Positions 23,030 to 35,500 are shown, numbered from the stretch's first letter. The stretch: DNA of 64,000 nucleotides from Macquaria australasica (GCA_005408345.1 SEMN01000489.1:62001-126000), one strand, 5' to 3'. Numbers and translations: made by a program. The notes: a model not told the origin generated them from the sequence alone.

Positions 23030-23949
23030 GTATTCTGGAAAAAATGGAGGCACCTAAAGGTTCTGGAAATATTGCAGTCTTGGTTGAAGATAGGTTACAA
23101 ACAGCATATCAAACATTTGTCTCAGTATATACTGATGGATCCAAGGGTCCTAATACAGGGAGCACAGGTTTTGCATTTATTATACCAGCCTTACAGGTTT
23201 CTGTTAAAAAAAGAACATCTGATTATTTGTCTGTATACACAGGCGAGATAATGGCAATTGCAACAGCATTACAGTGGATAGAAGAGTTACACATTAAAAA
23301 GGTTGTTCTTTGTATAGATTCATGCTCTTCATTAATGTTATTACAGTCATTTGCATCTCACAGTAGGCAGGATATAGTTAATGAGATTGAAATATGAAAT
23401 TCTGTACAGATTTAAATGTATGAATATTCTGATTACATTTATGTGGACACCAGCTCACAGAGGGATAAAAGGCAATGAAGCTGTGGATGCATTAGCAAAA
23501 CAAGCTCTGAAACTTGAGGAGATTGTGAACATTTCACTCAGTAAAGCTGAAGCAAAAGGAATAATCAAAAGAAGCATCATTAAAGGGTGGACATACCAGA
23601 CTTAATAAAACAATACGCCTAATAAACAAACATTCCTCAGGGTTATGTGAGCACTGTCAAACAGAGGAATCAGTGGAGCATGCCATTTTTAACTGCTAAA
23701 AGTACTCTCGAAAACGAGAAACATTGAAGAGGGAAATCAGTAAACTTGGAGTCGAAGAAATTAGTCTAAAAAATTTATTTACAATTGGATTAGGGAGTCT
23801 ATTCCGTTATTTGAAATTACTTGAATTTTTTTATTTTTATTTGGGGTTAGATAACTCTGGTCCATACTCCAATATAGAAGGTGGTGGTAATGCACCTTTA
23901 TGCTGGTTGCCACCCGCCATAAACGGAAAGAAGAAGAAGAAGAAGAAGA
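23030..23949 (+). mobile_element. I-group LINE 3' fragment with RNase H domain, disabled
   Basis: The translation from about 23040 shows an RNase H domain typical of I-group non-LTR elements: VYTDGSKG (first Asp), GEIMAIATALQW (Glu), VVLCIDSCSSL (second Asp), then after a frameshift near 23390 FMWTPAHRGIKGNEAVDALA (His and Asp). A zinc-knuckle-like CEHC...VEHAIFNC follows near 23650-23697, interrupted by a stop. The 3' end has 'ggtggtaatgcacc', 'cacccgccataaacgg' and a (GAA)n tail at 23930-23949. The RT and ORF1 are absent. It lies between the Cx32.2-like gene and gja1. Confidence 0.88.
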
Positions 23950-24583
23950 TGACTCACTCTTTGACCTTCCCACTTTATTTATCCTTATTTCTTTAAAACG
24001 AACATTTGAGACTCTTTTCTAATCCCTTGTATTTTGTGTTCTTTCAGATTCAGCAGCCCATGTGTGTCTTTTTCCTTTTCCTGTCTGTTCATAATGCAAT
24101 AATTTTAAGGAAAATAAACCTTTTGTTCAAAGGATTGAGATTTCCTGACTTCATCTTCATTCCTGTTCCTATGTATTCCGATCGGATGCCAATCCGGTGA
24201 CAGTCAACCTTTTATTCTGAACCTCCTAAGTTACAACACTGTTTCACCTACATGACAAAAACACATCTCTCCCCCTGTGTGTGGAGGAGGTGAAGGACTG
24301 TATGGGGTCAACTTCACTGAACAAACTTATCAGCATGTGTGTGGTCTACAAGAAGACAAAGGAATGAACACACATGTTAATTAGAGTAAACACATTGCTG
24401 AGCTCCCATAACAGAAAAGAAACTGGCAGTAAATTACAGTTCACAGTATCTGAGAATTCCCAAGCTGTTGGCAAAAGGATCAGATGATGGCACCTGCAGT
24501 AGCTACATGACTGAACTCATCTTTTTTGCAAAACTGTCTTAAAACAATATTCACATGTCTATGTGTGCATTAAAACTGTTTTT

Positions 24584-24894
24584 ACAAAATCCACAGTCCT
24601 CGTTCTGTGAAAAAATGCATTCTAAAGTTCAACCAAAGCTATGAGGCTTTAGCAGTGTGAGATAGACACACTGAGTGGGTATCATCCAAAGTCACACTGG
24701 TACCAAATTCCCGTGTTACAGTCCCTCTGCTGTGGGAAACACTGTGGAAACAAAGAGGGGATTTCACACTAAAAACATTGTGACTTTGGGTGATACCCTC
24801 TTTATTTGTCTAGCTCAGGCTGCTGAAGCCCCACATTAGCTTCAGCTGAACTTCAGAAGTCATTTTCACACAGAACCAGGACTGTGGATTTTGT
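24584..24894. repeat. Long imperfect palindrome (MITE-like), 311 bp
   Basis: The ends are inverse complements: 'acaaaatccacagtcct' at 24584-24600 and 'aggactgtggattttgt' at 24878-24894. Similarity continues inward through 'ttctaaagttc' / 'gaacttcagaa' and 'gggtatcatccaaagtcaca' / 'tgtgactttgggtgataccc' to an unpaired centre of about 80 bp. It is probably a palindromic non-autonomous transposon; no second copy was noticed in the window. Confidence 0.8.
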
Positions 24895-24899
24895 CCTTC

Positions 24900-26000
24900 A
24901 TCACTTACATTGAAATCGCTTCAGGAATGGGATCTCTTGGTGGCCAGTGTGGACAGGAAGAACAGTTACAGTGAGCAATGATCTTTTCTATGTCAGTATT
25001 GTTTTAAGGCAGACTGTGACCCTATTCTTTGCCTACAGGCCTGCCAGTTTAACTATGTGCAGTAGCCAAACTATCCTATATCAAACCATACCTCATGCTT
25101 CAACTGCACTGTAACAACATCCGTAAGTTTAGAATCAAGGTATGTTAAGTTTGTCATTGCACACTACTGTCTGCTATCTCATGAGAACATGAAGTGAACT
25201 CTTACAGGTAAATATGAACAAAGTGAAATTGACAGTTGAGAGGACTGTCCAATCTGCTGCTGCTTTGAGCACCAACGAGGTCACTCCTAACACTGTGTGT
25301 GTGTGAGGCTTGTATTCCCCTTGTTAAACCAATGACTCTGTTAAACCCTAAAACATGTCCAGTCTATTTAATACCATGTAATACTACAACATGTACACAG
25401 TAGCGCGTTCCCATACGCAATCCCTGCATTGCATTATTTCCATCACTAGGTGGTGCTGTGCACTGGTCTAGTGCAGTACGGGAGACCCAAGTGGTTTAAT
25501 GGAAAGTTACTATATTCAGGAACGGTTCACCATCAGCAGCATTTAGTGACTTTGGTGAATTGGTGAGCGTATTTTAATTCCTAATAAAAATACCTTTTCA
25601 CTTAAAAAAAAAAATCATTCTAGAGATGACAGGGCCTTTTAACACTTCATAAATACTCCAGGCTTTTTACCACAAGGCAAAGCAGAAGAGCACTAGAACT
25701 CAAACACAAACTAATCATGGAGCTTTACAAAAGGTTACAGAATAGTAATGCAAAACGAACATCAGTGTAGAGACAAGCTATCACAAGAAAGCTTTAAACC
25801 AAAATTAACCCTGACCCATCAGGGCTATAAAGCGTCAAAGGCAGAATTAAAATCACATTATAATTACACTCTTAATATAAAGAGTTTAATTAAGAAAAGT
25901 CTTGACATCCATAAATGTTTGTCTTATTTCAAGAAAAATACTTTTAGACTCATTAACTGGTTGAATGACTTAATATAATTAAATACACATCTACCAGTTC
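24900..26000. other. Intergenic DNA upstream of gja1
   Basis: No gene recognised. Part of the upstream region of gja1. Confidence 0.35.
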
Positions 26001-26009
26001 ATTACAATC

Positions 26010-26440
26010 ACTCCAGATATTTTACCTGTGTAAAAGCAGCAATACCACAGTGTAAAAATACTCCGTTACAAACAAAAGTCCTGCATTCAACATTATACTG
26101 AAGCAGAGGCACACATCCAGCTAAATGTAGGTTAAGTACCAAAAGGATGTTAAGTAAAGTAACGGCCTCTTTCAGAGTGTAATTAGTGCATTAACTTCTT
26201 ATAACTGATGGGTTCATGTGTCAGCTGCACTTTAATGTTTAGCTGGTTGAGGTGGAGCTGATTTAGTTTAATCCTACACAATTAATCATATTTTAGATCA
26301 TAAATATAAAACTGGACTCCAGGTGTCAGATAAACGAGTAGAAGTGTAAAGTAGCAGAAAATGGAAATACTACTTTTATTAAAGTAAAAGTTGAGTGCAG
26401 TACTTGGGTAAATGTTACATTCCTCCATTGATCACAATAA
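26010..26440. repeat. Dispersed repeat, AAGTAAAAGTACTTGAGTAAA type
   Basis: It contains 'tgtaaaaatactccgttaca', 'aagtcctgcattcaacatta', 'gtagcagaaaatggaaatac' and 'gcagtacttgggtaaatgtt'. Similar blocks occur at 6750-6850, 47905-48345, 55920-56290 and 62040-62330. It is a common AT-rich teleost repeat; the family is unassigned. It ends about 250 bp before the gja1 TATA box. Confidence 0.65.
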
Positions 26441-26670
26441 TACACATCGTGTGAAGTAGAGTAGTACTCGTGAAATACATCTGTCCTGTATTTTCTATTG
26501 TTGGATGATCTCTTTTGGCTCGCGCATTGAGACTACTTGGTTTGTCATCCCAGGTGATCTGTCCTGTATGAAACTTTGTGTAGGTAGGAGTCTTTGTCTT
26601 CGTCCTCCCAGCAACAGATGGGGGGCTCCGGTCTTGACGTAGAGATCAGGTGACTGGAGCTTCTCTGACG

Positions 26671-26818
26671 GGACTCTTATAAGGGAAGTTTGACAAGTTC
26701 CTCTCAGTTTCCCTCCTGGTCCCAAACTTGGATTTCAACTTCTCCAGAGAGTGGTTTCTACAAGTGGCGGAGAAAGTCCCTCTGGGCCCTCTTCTCTCTC
26801 TCTCTCTCTGACTTCCAG
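26671..26818 (+). promoter_or_regulatory. gja1: gja1 promoter and 5' non-coding exon 1
   Basis: A TATAA box at 26678-26682 (CTCTTATAAGGG) lies about 140 bp before a consensus donor CTTCCAG/GTAAGT at 26818/26819. The transcript start would be near 26708, giving an exon of about 110 bp with a CT-rich stretch at 26792-26809. Vertebrate GJA1 has exactly this structure, one non-coding exon, one intron and the whole coding region in exon 2; the matching acceptor is TTTCACCAG at 29460-29468. Confidence 0.7.
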
Positions 26819-29468
26819 GTAAGTTAAAGCCCTTTTCTCTCTGATTTTTGAAAGAAGCTGTTTGAGGAAACTTTGCCCATGCAGTCAGTACTGTTACTCC
26901 CGTCCCGTTAGAAAAGCTGAGCTCGGTGCGCTCCGCATCACACTCGGCGCAACTTAGAGAGTTGGAAGAATTTTCCTTCACTGTTAGTAAAAGTGCTCAC
27001 TTTGTCTGCTTTATCCGTTTTCCTCTTTAATTAAACGGTCGGAAAGACACGTCAAGTCTCACACCTACAGGGAGCACTGTGAGATAAACACAGAGCTTTT
27101 TCATTCATTGGATTTTGCTTCATTTCTGAAATCCTGAGCGCACTACTTTATTCTTTTTTTCCCATGATCCTGAAAACGTCCTGCTGCTGTTGTGCTGCAG
27201 TCTGGGCCACTGCTCTGTCCTCTGGACTTGTAAATTGAGGAAAGTTGTGTTTTATATTTAAAGGTCCCTGCTTCTCTCCTGACCCACTGACTACTTTGCT
27301 TTAACAAACACCTGGAAACTTCAAGGCTCAGTCATTTGGACGGTTTTTCCATTCATATCCTGTGACTTCTCTGTTCAGTAAGATTTGAGAGGTCTGCTGA
27401 GAGAGCCATTGTGTTGGAGCCTATTGTTCTTTTCTGTCTTGGTCATTTTCACCAGACAAACTCACTCATGTAGAAAGTGGCGGGACAGTCTCTGTCGAAT
27501 AACAACAATAAAATGTTCTTATTTTCCTCAACTCCTTATCGGGTCCCAGGTTTTACTCTTCATGTCTGACTCCTCTGAAGGTGGAGACTGACATGCTGAA
27601 GGTGATTTCTGGAGAATATGGTTTATTGTAAGATAAGTGAGAGCACATGTTTGGCAGCATGTGGATTTAACTGGAGGTTCCTACTTAAACCACATTAACT
27701 TCCTGATGAAGGCTCTCTGGAGTAAAATGTGCTTATCTGTTGGAGCGAAGGCTTTTCTTCTTTACCTCATGAGATCTGCTGGAACCTTTTAACAGCTCCT
27801 CTTAGTTATTTTCAGGTCAGAGCGGGGAATGAGACCCACTTTGGAGTCTACAAACCTCCGTCAGATTCCTGATAAGATTAGAGATTTCACATGGACCGGT
27901 TGAGCTGTGAAGATTAAAACTGTTTTACATTCTGTGCTTTATCATTAAGTTATAGTAAAAATCACACTGTGTTCTGCTAATTTTTCTGAGGACCCACTGG
28001 TGACCCCTCAGACCCCTATAAGGCCCTCTTCTCTGGTATTTGTGCGGAATATAACCAGTTTAGTTAATTTGTATTTAATGTGATGTGTGTGCAATGTGTT
28101 TTGTTAATTCACGTCAATGACTACCTGGCCAGAGGAGCTCAGCAGTGTTTGTTCTACAGCTTCCAGACTATAGCAGACAGTCATGGTTCATTTTGAGCAA
28201 GGGGGGTTCTGGTTTTCAGGGGATGAGCCCAGACGAGCCAGAGCTGCATAAGCTAGGTTTGTACCCTCTAACTGGGACTCTATTTTAATTGCAGTGAAAT
28301 GAAAGTGTAAGTTAGTTTTCAGCAGTCTGTCGAAGCTTTGGACTGCACGTTGTCACACTGGTCAGGAGGAGACCGTCAACAGGAGCTCCACTGATGCCAT
28401 ATGTCTGTGATGCACTGGTTTTCTCAGAGGAGGTGTTGTGTGTGCGGAGAGAAACTCACCACAGGTCTTTCTGACAAGACATAGCTGCAGAATCTGTTCT
28501 GCCACACACACCGATCAGATTGGGTTGGCAGTACAGCGGCGTAGGAGCACGTTCACTCTGAACAGCTTGGCAACAGCATTCAGTAGATTTTCTACTGCTC
28601 TTTTTCTACAGCCTTTGTGCATTTCTACCCAGCAGATAAGCTTGGTCTGCTGATGATCAGGCTTTGTGTGTTCTCTTCCTCATTTATTCTCTCCTCCTCG
28701 CTCCGTGCTTCACAGACAAGAACAACTATTGAGGAACTGCAGGACTGAAAAACGTTTGGAAGTTGAAGCAGATACTTTTGTTACTGCACAATAAGAATAG
28801 GAGTATGCAAGTTGTTAGCATGTCTACACTTAGACACAAGACAAGAGTCAGCAGGTATTCTCACTTGATATAGTTTGAAGCTCTGAGAAAAGGGTTTAGA
28901 GCAGCAGAGAAGTACTGTGGATAGAATCCTCTCATGTGACTGAAACATGGCTGTTTTTCCAGGAGCACTGAGCAGGTTGATGTTTCTCCCAGTCAAGGAG
29001 CTGGGTACATGATTTGATCATCTTGCTGATATGAAGAATTTAACGGGATTCAGGGTTTCTTAAACTTACTTTATCAGTCCAATCTAAAGAGGTTTAAAGT
29101 TTGTTAAAGATTTTATTTTCATAATGAGTCACATTTCATTTCCTATTTACACGTCCTTGCCTGGATTTAAGGGGCCGTGTTGCACAAACTGACCAAAGTG
29201 TTTTCTGCTCTCAGTAATTGGATTAGCTTGCGTTTTGCGTCATGTAACATCTAGTTTTGTCTCCTTCAATAACGATGATGTTTAATCACGTAATGCTGCC
29301 AAAATGCCAGATGCCAAGAAGAATGCTGAGGGTGTTAATCTTCCCAAAAAATCTAAAGTACTGTTTGGAGCGTACTTATGTTCTACTGTTATACCTTTAA
29401 AACAAGTCTGAATAGTTGATGCTGTCTGTAAAGTACTGCCAGTTCAACATTGCCCTTTCTTTCACCAG
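26819..29468 (+). other. gja1 intron 1
   Basis: 2.65 kb between the donor at 26819 and the acceptor AG at 29467-29468, 16 bp before the start codon. No gene or clear mobile element is recognised inside, which makes it one of the longer repeat-poor stretches of the window. Confidence 0.65.
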
Positions 29469-29484
29469 CTAACGCTCCCTGAGA

Positions 29485-30651
29485 ATGGGTGACTGGAGTG
29501 CTCTGGGTCGTCTGCTGGACAAGGTCCAGGCCTACTCTACTGCCGGGGGGAAGGTCTGGCTGTCGGTCCTCTTCATCTTCAGGATCCTGGTCCTAGGTAC
29601 TGCGGTGGAATCAGCCTGGGGAGACGAACAGTCTGCCTTTAAATGTAACACCCAGCAGCCTGGTTGTGAGAATGTCTGCTATGACAAATCCTTCCCCATC
29701 TCCCACGTTCGCTTCTGGGTCCTCCAGATCATCTTTGTGTCAACGCCCACGCTCCTCTACCTGGCTCATGTCTTCTACCTGAACAGGAAGGAACAGAAGT
29801 TCAACAGGAAGGAGGAGGAGCTTAAAGCCGTGCAAAATGATGGCGGGGATGTTGACATCCCACTGAAGAAAATTGAGATGAAAAAGCTAAAGTATGGCAT
29901 TGAGGAGCACGGCAAAGTCAAGATGAAGGGGGCCCTGCTTAGAACCTATATAGTCAGCATTTTCTTCAAGTCTATGTTTGAGGTGGGCTTCCTGGTCATC
30001 CAGTGGTACATATATGGCTTCAGCCTGGCTGCAGTCTACACCTGTGAGAGGTCCCCATGCCCTCACAGGGTGGACTGTTTCCTGTCCCGTCCCACAGAGA
30101 AGACCGTCTTCATCATCTTCATGTTGGTGGTCTCACTGGTGTCCCTGCTGCTCAATGTCATCGAGCTTTTCTATGTGTTTTTTAAGAGGATCAAAGATCG
30201 TGTGAAGAGCAAACAGCAGCCCACCCTCTACCCCAGTGGAGGCACCTTGAGCCCCACCCCTAAAGATCTGTCCACCACCAAGTACGCCTACTATAACGGC
30301 TGTTCCTCCCCGACTGCCCCGCTCTCACCCATGTCCCCCCCAGGCTACAAGCTGGCCACAGGGGAGCGGGGCACCGGCTCGTGCCGTAATTATAATAAGC
30401 AGGCCAATGAGCAGAACTGGGCCAACTACTCCACAGAGCAGAACCGGCTCGGCCAGACTGGTGGAGGAAGCACTATTTCAAACTCCCACGCACAAGCCTT
30501 TGACTTCCCCGATGATACCCAGGAGCATAAGAAACTGTCCTCTTCAGCAGGGCACGAGCTGCAGCCGCTGGCGCTGATGGACGCCAGGCCCTGTAGCCGG
30601 GCCAGCAGCCGGATGAGCAGCCGAGCCAGGCCAGACGACCTGGACGTGTAA
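29485..30651 (+). CDS. gja1: Connexin 43 (gap junction alpha-1)
   Basis: The main gap-junction subunit of heart, bone, astrocytes and many other tissues. 388 residues in one exon (human 382). The N-terminus MGDWSALGRLLDKVQAYST is diagnostic. Loop 1 is C54-X6-C61-X3-C65 and loop 2 C187-X4-C192-X5-C198, both standard. The cytoplasmic loop is collinear with human. The tail keeps the known regulatory sites: the MAPK-type TLSP and PLSPMSPPGYKL, the NEDD4-binding PPGY, Tyr in YYNGCSSPTAPLS (Src-type), WANYSTEQN, TISNSHAQAFDFPDD and the C-terminal SRASSRMSSRARPDDLDV, a PDZ ligand (human ends DDLEI). Codon 213 is ATG (30121-30123), the internal start used for the GJA1-20k isoform in mammals. Exon 1 and promoter are near 26700. 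Confidence 0.98.
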   Translation: MGDWSALGRLLDKVQAYSTAGGKVWLSVLFIFRILVLGTAVESAWGDEQSAFKCNTQQPGCENVCYDKSFPISHVRFWVLQIIFVSTPTLLYLAHVFYLNRKEQKFNRKEEELKAVQNDGGDVDIPLKKIEMKKLKYGIEEHGKVKMKGALLRTYIVSIFFKSMFEVGFLVIQWYIYGFSLAAVYTCERSPCPHRVDCFLSRPTEKTVFIIFMLVVSLVSLLLNVIELFYVFFKRIKDRVKSKQQPTLYPSGGTLSPTPKDLSTTKYAYYNGCSSPTAPLSPMSPPGYKLATGERGTGSCRNYNKQANEQNWANYSTEQNRLGQTGGGSTISNSHAQAFDFPDDTQEHKKLSSSAGHELQPLALMDARPCSRASSRMSSRARPDDLDV

Positions 30652-32455
30652 GCCCCGGTTCCTCCCCCTCCCACCTCTGCCTGGCTGACGGGATGTGTGG
30701 CTGCAGCCAGAGAATCAGGAAACCCTTGATCACATAGTTTCATATGAGAGGTGGGGCTAACCTCAGTCACTGTCTTCAGCATAGAGACTCTTAGTCAATC
30801 AAAGAGACGTTTAAACTTGTTATGTAACACTGTCAAAGGTACAAGTTTCAAATATTTTTTCAATGACTTTTACCATAACATTTTAGTGGAGCTAACCCAG
30901 CTTTGAGAACAGAACAGCCACAGGAACGCTGCAAGAGTCTAACAGACAGTCACTGATCAGTTCAAGAACAGAGGAGCACACTGGTCAAAGCGACTGATCT
31001 GGTTTTCATTTGCCAAGGTTTCCCTCTTCCTGTTGGTTACTTACCACTGTCATAGCTGAGGTCTGAAGGTATTGTGACGGCTTTACAACAGGAAGCCTTC
31101 TTAGTTGTGTCTTTATAACATCTGACCAGATCAATATGTGCCTTCTCTCTAACTCCGGTTCATTTACAGTGCTTTTTTTTCTGTTCGTCAATGAGCGTTG
31201 TCCCTGTCAAAGCAATAAAAAAAGGTAGAGTCCAGTAGGGCAAGAAACAAATCTCCACATGTCCCAAATCCCTCATTTAGCCAAATGATTTAAACCATAT
31301 CATCTGGAAATGAAAGAGTGAGTTGAAGGTGGACACATCCAGAATGTCCATTCAGATTACAGACAATAATTATAACTGCAACCACAGACAGTTTGCTACC
31401 CATAGCAAAGTGTTCTGATGTGCCACCCCTGTGGTTAAGGTAGTTAAACTATTGCGTTAAGGTTAGGAAAAGATCTCCTTTATGATAGAGATGGGATGTA
31501 AACTCTCCAGTGTTGAAGTCACTCGCTGTCTTCATCTCTAATTGGTCTTACTGCAGAATGATGTCACACTCCTTCCACCTTAGCTCCTGAGAGAGGACAG
31601 TCAATACAATACAAGCCACATTGCTCTTACAGTTTGGCTGTGTAACAAAGCTGAATTTATGTGTGAATTAAATTTTTAATACATTTTCTTCTGTTTTCAC
31701 ATACATCATAACTCATCACATCAGTGGTCTATTAAAATCCAGTTGTAGTCTCTCAGTCACAACAAAGACAGGAGTTACTGTGCCAGTGCCGTCGCAGAGA
31801 CAAACCGAGTAAAATGTAAAGTATTGAGTACCTGGCTCGTCCTTTGTGACTTACAGGAAGGGTTTTGTGGAGAATGCTTAATACCAGTTGTAGTGAATAT
31901 TTATTGCTTGGCATCTGTAGGACACCTACCACTAAGAGAAAAAATTGACTACTATCCAGGATCTCTTACTCGCAGAAAACATCTTACATTAACTCCCCAC
32001 AAACTGTATATTTATTGACAGTAAAAACACCTTTTTTCTTTAGTAACTTTGTCAGTCAACGTGGACTGTTGGTTCCTGATAAACTTTGAATTTATGTGGT
32101 GTTATGTTTTCATTTGGAGGTTTTATTTGTCTTTTTTGGGGTATGTGTGAGAGTGGCAGGACTGAGGGTTCAGGCTGCTGTGACACAGCAAACTCTGATC
32201 TGCTTTTATGTGGCTTCCATACAGAGCGGCTTCTTGTCATTGATTCGACAAGCGTTCTTCTTTTTCATCTTTTGTTGGCGGTAGAGACAGACAGTAGAAT
32301 GATGATCTGTGTTTTACATATTTGAGTGAATGCTTTTTCTGTTCTGTAGGTATTGTTTTGTTTTTCAGACTCTATGTAATCATTGCTGCTTAAGAAATAG
32401 ATATTTAGTACTGTAAATCAAGCTAACTGTGTCACAATAAAAATGTGAGTTTTTA
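30652..32455 (+). other. gja1 3' untranslated region (probable)
   Basis: There is no other coding sequence after the gja1 stop. AATAAA motifs occur near 31211 and 32437, and the second (in CACAATAAAAATGTG, followed by T-rich DNA) would give a 1.8 kb 3' UTR, like the long 3' UTR of mammalian GJA1. Confidence 0.55.
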
Positions 32456-35285
32456 GAAGACTGCTTATAGATCTGGACTAATATTTAGTCAGTTATATTA
32501 AAACGTATGCCAATGTAGCTCCACAACTACCAAAATAAATCTCAGTTTGGGCTTACTTTCTTTTTATTGTAATTTTTTAAACTCTCATTTGTACATCATT
32601 TTGTCGGTACTTACATGTTACATGGATCTTTCAGCTACAATGGCGTTTGCACTGAGATCTTGGTAAGAGTTTTCTGATACACATGTTACTAATTTATTTT
32701 ATAACACAGAAATCACTTCAGTGCATAATATCAGACATCTGGCCACTGGTTTCATTGACTGGTTCTGTGAGAGATGTCTTCCATTGACAGAACAGGAGCA
32801 ATAGTCATTTGTTGCAGTTATTCAGACAATGCTAATCCATGGGGATCCACTGTTGTACAGTGTACATGCATGATAGCAAGACAACAACTCATTAATTGTG
32901 TCTGTGAAAAGCTATTTTAACCAATAAATATGTTTCTGTTTTAATCACTGATTGATTGGTTTCATTGCAGGCCATTCTCTTTGTCAGCACTGGGGTTTGA
33001 ATGGACCACCAGTCAGTAAAGCAGTGTTCATTTTGATTGATTGATTTAGTCTATTGTTAGATTCAGCAAAACTTTCGCGTCATTTGTCATTCTTTGTTTC
33101 ATTCAGGTTACAGCTGTTTGACTGTCATGAAAGATGTGTATTTACAGGTAGAGAAAAAGCCACTGCTCACCTGTTCATGTCACTCTGCTCTGCTGTAATG
33201 TATTCAACAAATCCAGTTGTCACTCCTGAACCCTGGCTGTTTGAACTGCTGCCTGCTGCTGTTCTCTTATACTGTCCACTGTCTGCTCTGGGTCTAGCTT
33301 GAGGCGAGCAACTAAAGCGCCAGATACCGTTAACACAGGGATACTGTATCCCTTTAGTGAACATCTAGAGGAAGATTTAGATGGTTGACAAGGTTTATCA
33401 GGAGTACCACCTAAAGGTGGTAATGTTACTTTCAGTTACATCCACAGCCCTTGATAATGTTTTATTAACATTAGCTTACCTTTTGATAAATGTTGGCATC
33501 CTGGCCTGCATGTTTTTGTGGTTTGTTCCAGCTGTTGTGTTGCTGCTTCTTGTCTAATATTCAGCAGGATTGTAAATGAATTTAGTCCATAAATCTATGA
33601 CTTTGTTTCTCCAAGAATCAGTAACGTTAGCTGAAAATGTAGCTAACTTAAAGGTCTTATTTTTCCAGACTCTTTTTCATTGTGGAAAAAAAGCTCATCA
33701 GCAAATCTTTTTTTGTCTTTGTATTTGTGGATTAAAACTGCAGTAAAAATGGACTGAACAGCAGCTTCATCTTTTTTGACATTAAAAAAAAAAAATCTAT
33801 GGCCCAGCATATAAATTTTTAAATACTGACCAGGGGTTTCTGAACAGGAAAGATCCAGTATTAGAGCTTGTTGACTCAGTGTTACAGGTGAGAAAGGAGA
33901 ACCCCCTGTCCCGTTATATGCTCAGTGCGTCACACTGAAGAGAATAAAGCATGTTAGCTCTGGTGGGACGCTTGAGCTGACGGTCAGCTGATCTGAACAA
34001 TCTCCAATCAAGTTTGACGTCTCGCCCTGCCAGTGTTTTCAGGCATGCCAGCTGCCCCTCGCTGCTGCTGACTGCTGTGCTGGTTACCTGCCACGCACTG
34101 CTGAAGAATGACAAGCTCCTCATGTTTAAAAAACACTCCTACCACTAATAAAACCTTTTCAAGACCTGCTGGCTTGTGTCAATAACGCACTTTTATCAAA
34201 CTTAAAACAAGACTTTGTTGTTGGACATATGAGGTTTTCACTGACATTACATTGCTTCTGCCTCCACCACGCCAGCCTTCTCTTGCTGCGGTTTTTCTAA
34301 GTAATCACATTTGGTGCACTGTGTATTTTCCATAGTTCAGTGAGATGGGACTGTATATTCCTCTGTGCTGAACCTTTACTGTGTGCTTGGGTACATCCGT
34401 GGAGCAGCCTGCAGAGCTGGACCTGTACTGCCACATATAACCATGGCATTCATACATAATCTTTGAACATTATGATGAGAGTTTTTCTGTTTTATTTAAC
34501 TAGTGTAACGTTTCTGGAGGATTGCATCATGTGCTTAAAACAGTTCAGGTGTTGGCCTTGCCAGTATTCACTGGCAAGGCCCTCTGAACGCCACATAGAC
34601 CAAGTCATGATCCAGATAGAGGAGAGTGATAGGGCTCAGGAGGTATTCAGTCCTGAAGTGGACTGTAGCTTTGATAAAGTCTTATGAGAGATGCAGTTCA
34701 GTTTCATAATATGAAAGGACACGGCTCTTTTTCGCTTCTCCAAGTTTCCTATTTAATCTTTCCACAGCACTAAATCAAACCACGTGTGCAGAGAGCCGAG
34801 CTGCAGCTTGAAGACCACATGTGGCTCCGAGTTAGAGAGGAGAGTGGGGGGACGTCAAACTTTCATTAATGACTTATTCATTACACATTCAGTAAGCATA
34901 GGTATACAGACCGGCACTAGAGATGTTAAATCATTCCTTTATTTAACAAAAAGCTCTTGAACTCCATTGTTGTGTGGGAAGTAGAGACAGAGGGGAATGG
35001 TGGATGGTTTTGGTTTGGTTTATTGACAATATTCAAATACAACATATCAGACTAGATACAATCCTGGACTTATTTACATCATCGTCACCAGAAGCAGGCA
35101 AGGTAGAAGGTTTCCTAAACACCTGATAAATGAATAATTAAAAGAGTGGTTACATGAAATTGTTCAAGGTCCAAACATTAATGAGATAAAACATAAAACA
35201 AGGCATTAAGGTATCCACACTCTGTTTACTGATGTTATCTAGCAGCCTTCACCTTGAAGGTTGGAGGGTTTGACACCTCCTTAAA
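32456..35285. other. Gene-free DNA downstream of gja1
   Basis: No gene recognised. It includes a perfect 12-bp hairpin at 34554-34581 (GGCCTTGCCAGT, loop ATTC) and a repeat-like 'ggttttggtttggtttattg' segment near 35010 that may be the inverted 3' end of a LINE. Confidence 0.4.
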
Positions 35286-35289
35286 AATG

Positions 35290-35500
35290 CTCATTCACTT
35301 TCTTGCTGAGAGGAGAAGCTTGATACCACTGTCATGTCTGTGTGGTAAATATGTTATTGGAGCCAGTTAGCTTAGCTTAGCATAAAGACTCAAAACAGGG
35401 GGAAACCGCTAGCCTGGGTCTGTTCAAGGTTAAAAAAAGGTTTAAAAAAAATCTGCGTACCAGCACAACTAAAGATCACTAATTAACACCAAGATCAGGG
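35290..35500. repeat. Dispersed repeat, second copy (TTAGCATAAAGACT type)
   Basis: 'agcttagcttagcataaaga', 'agggggaaaccgctagcctg' and 'taccagcacaactaaagatc'; shares block order with 1020-1200. Confidence 0.6.

Noticed and set aside
30426..30782. Minus-strand open frame overlapping the gja1 tail
   Set aside because: Antisense shadow of a Ser/Arg-rich coding region; no known family.
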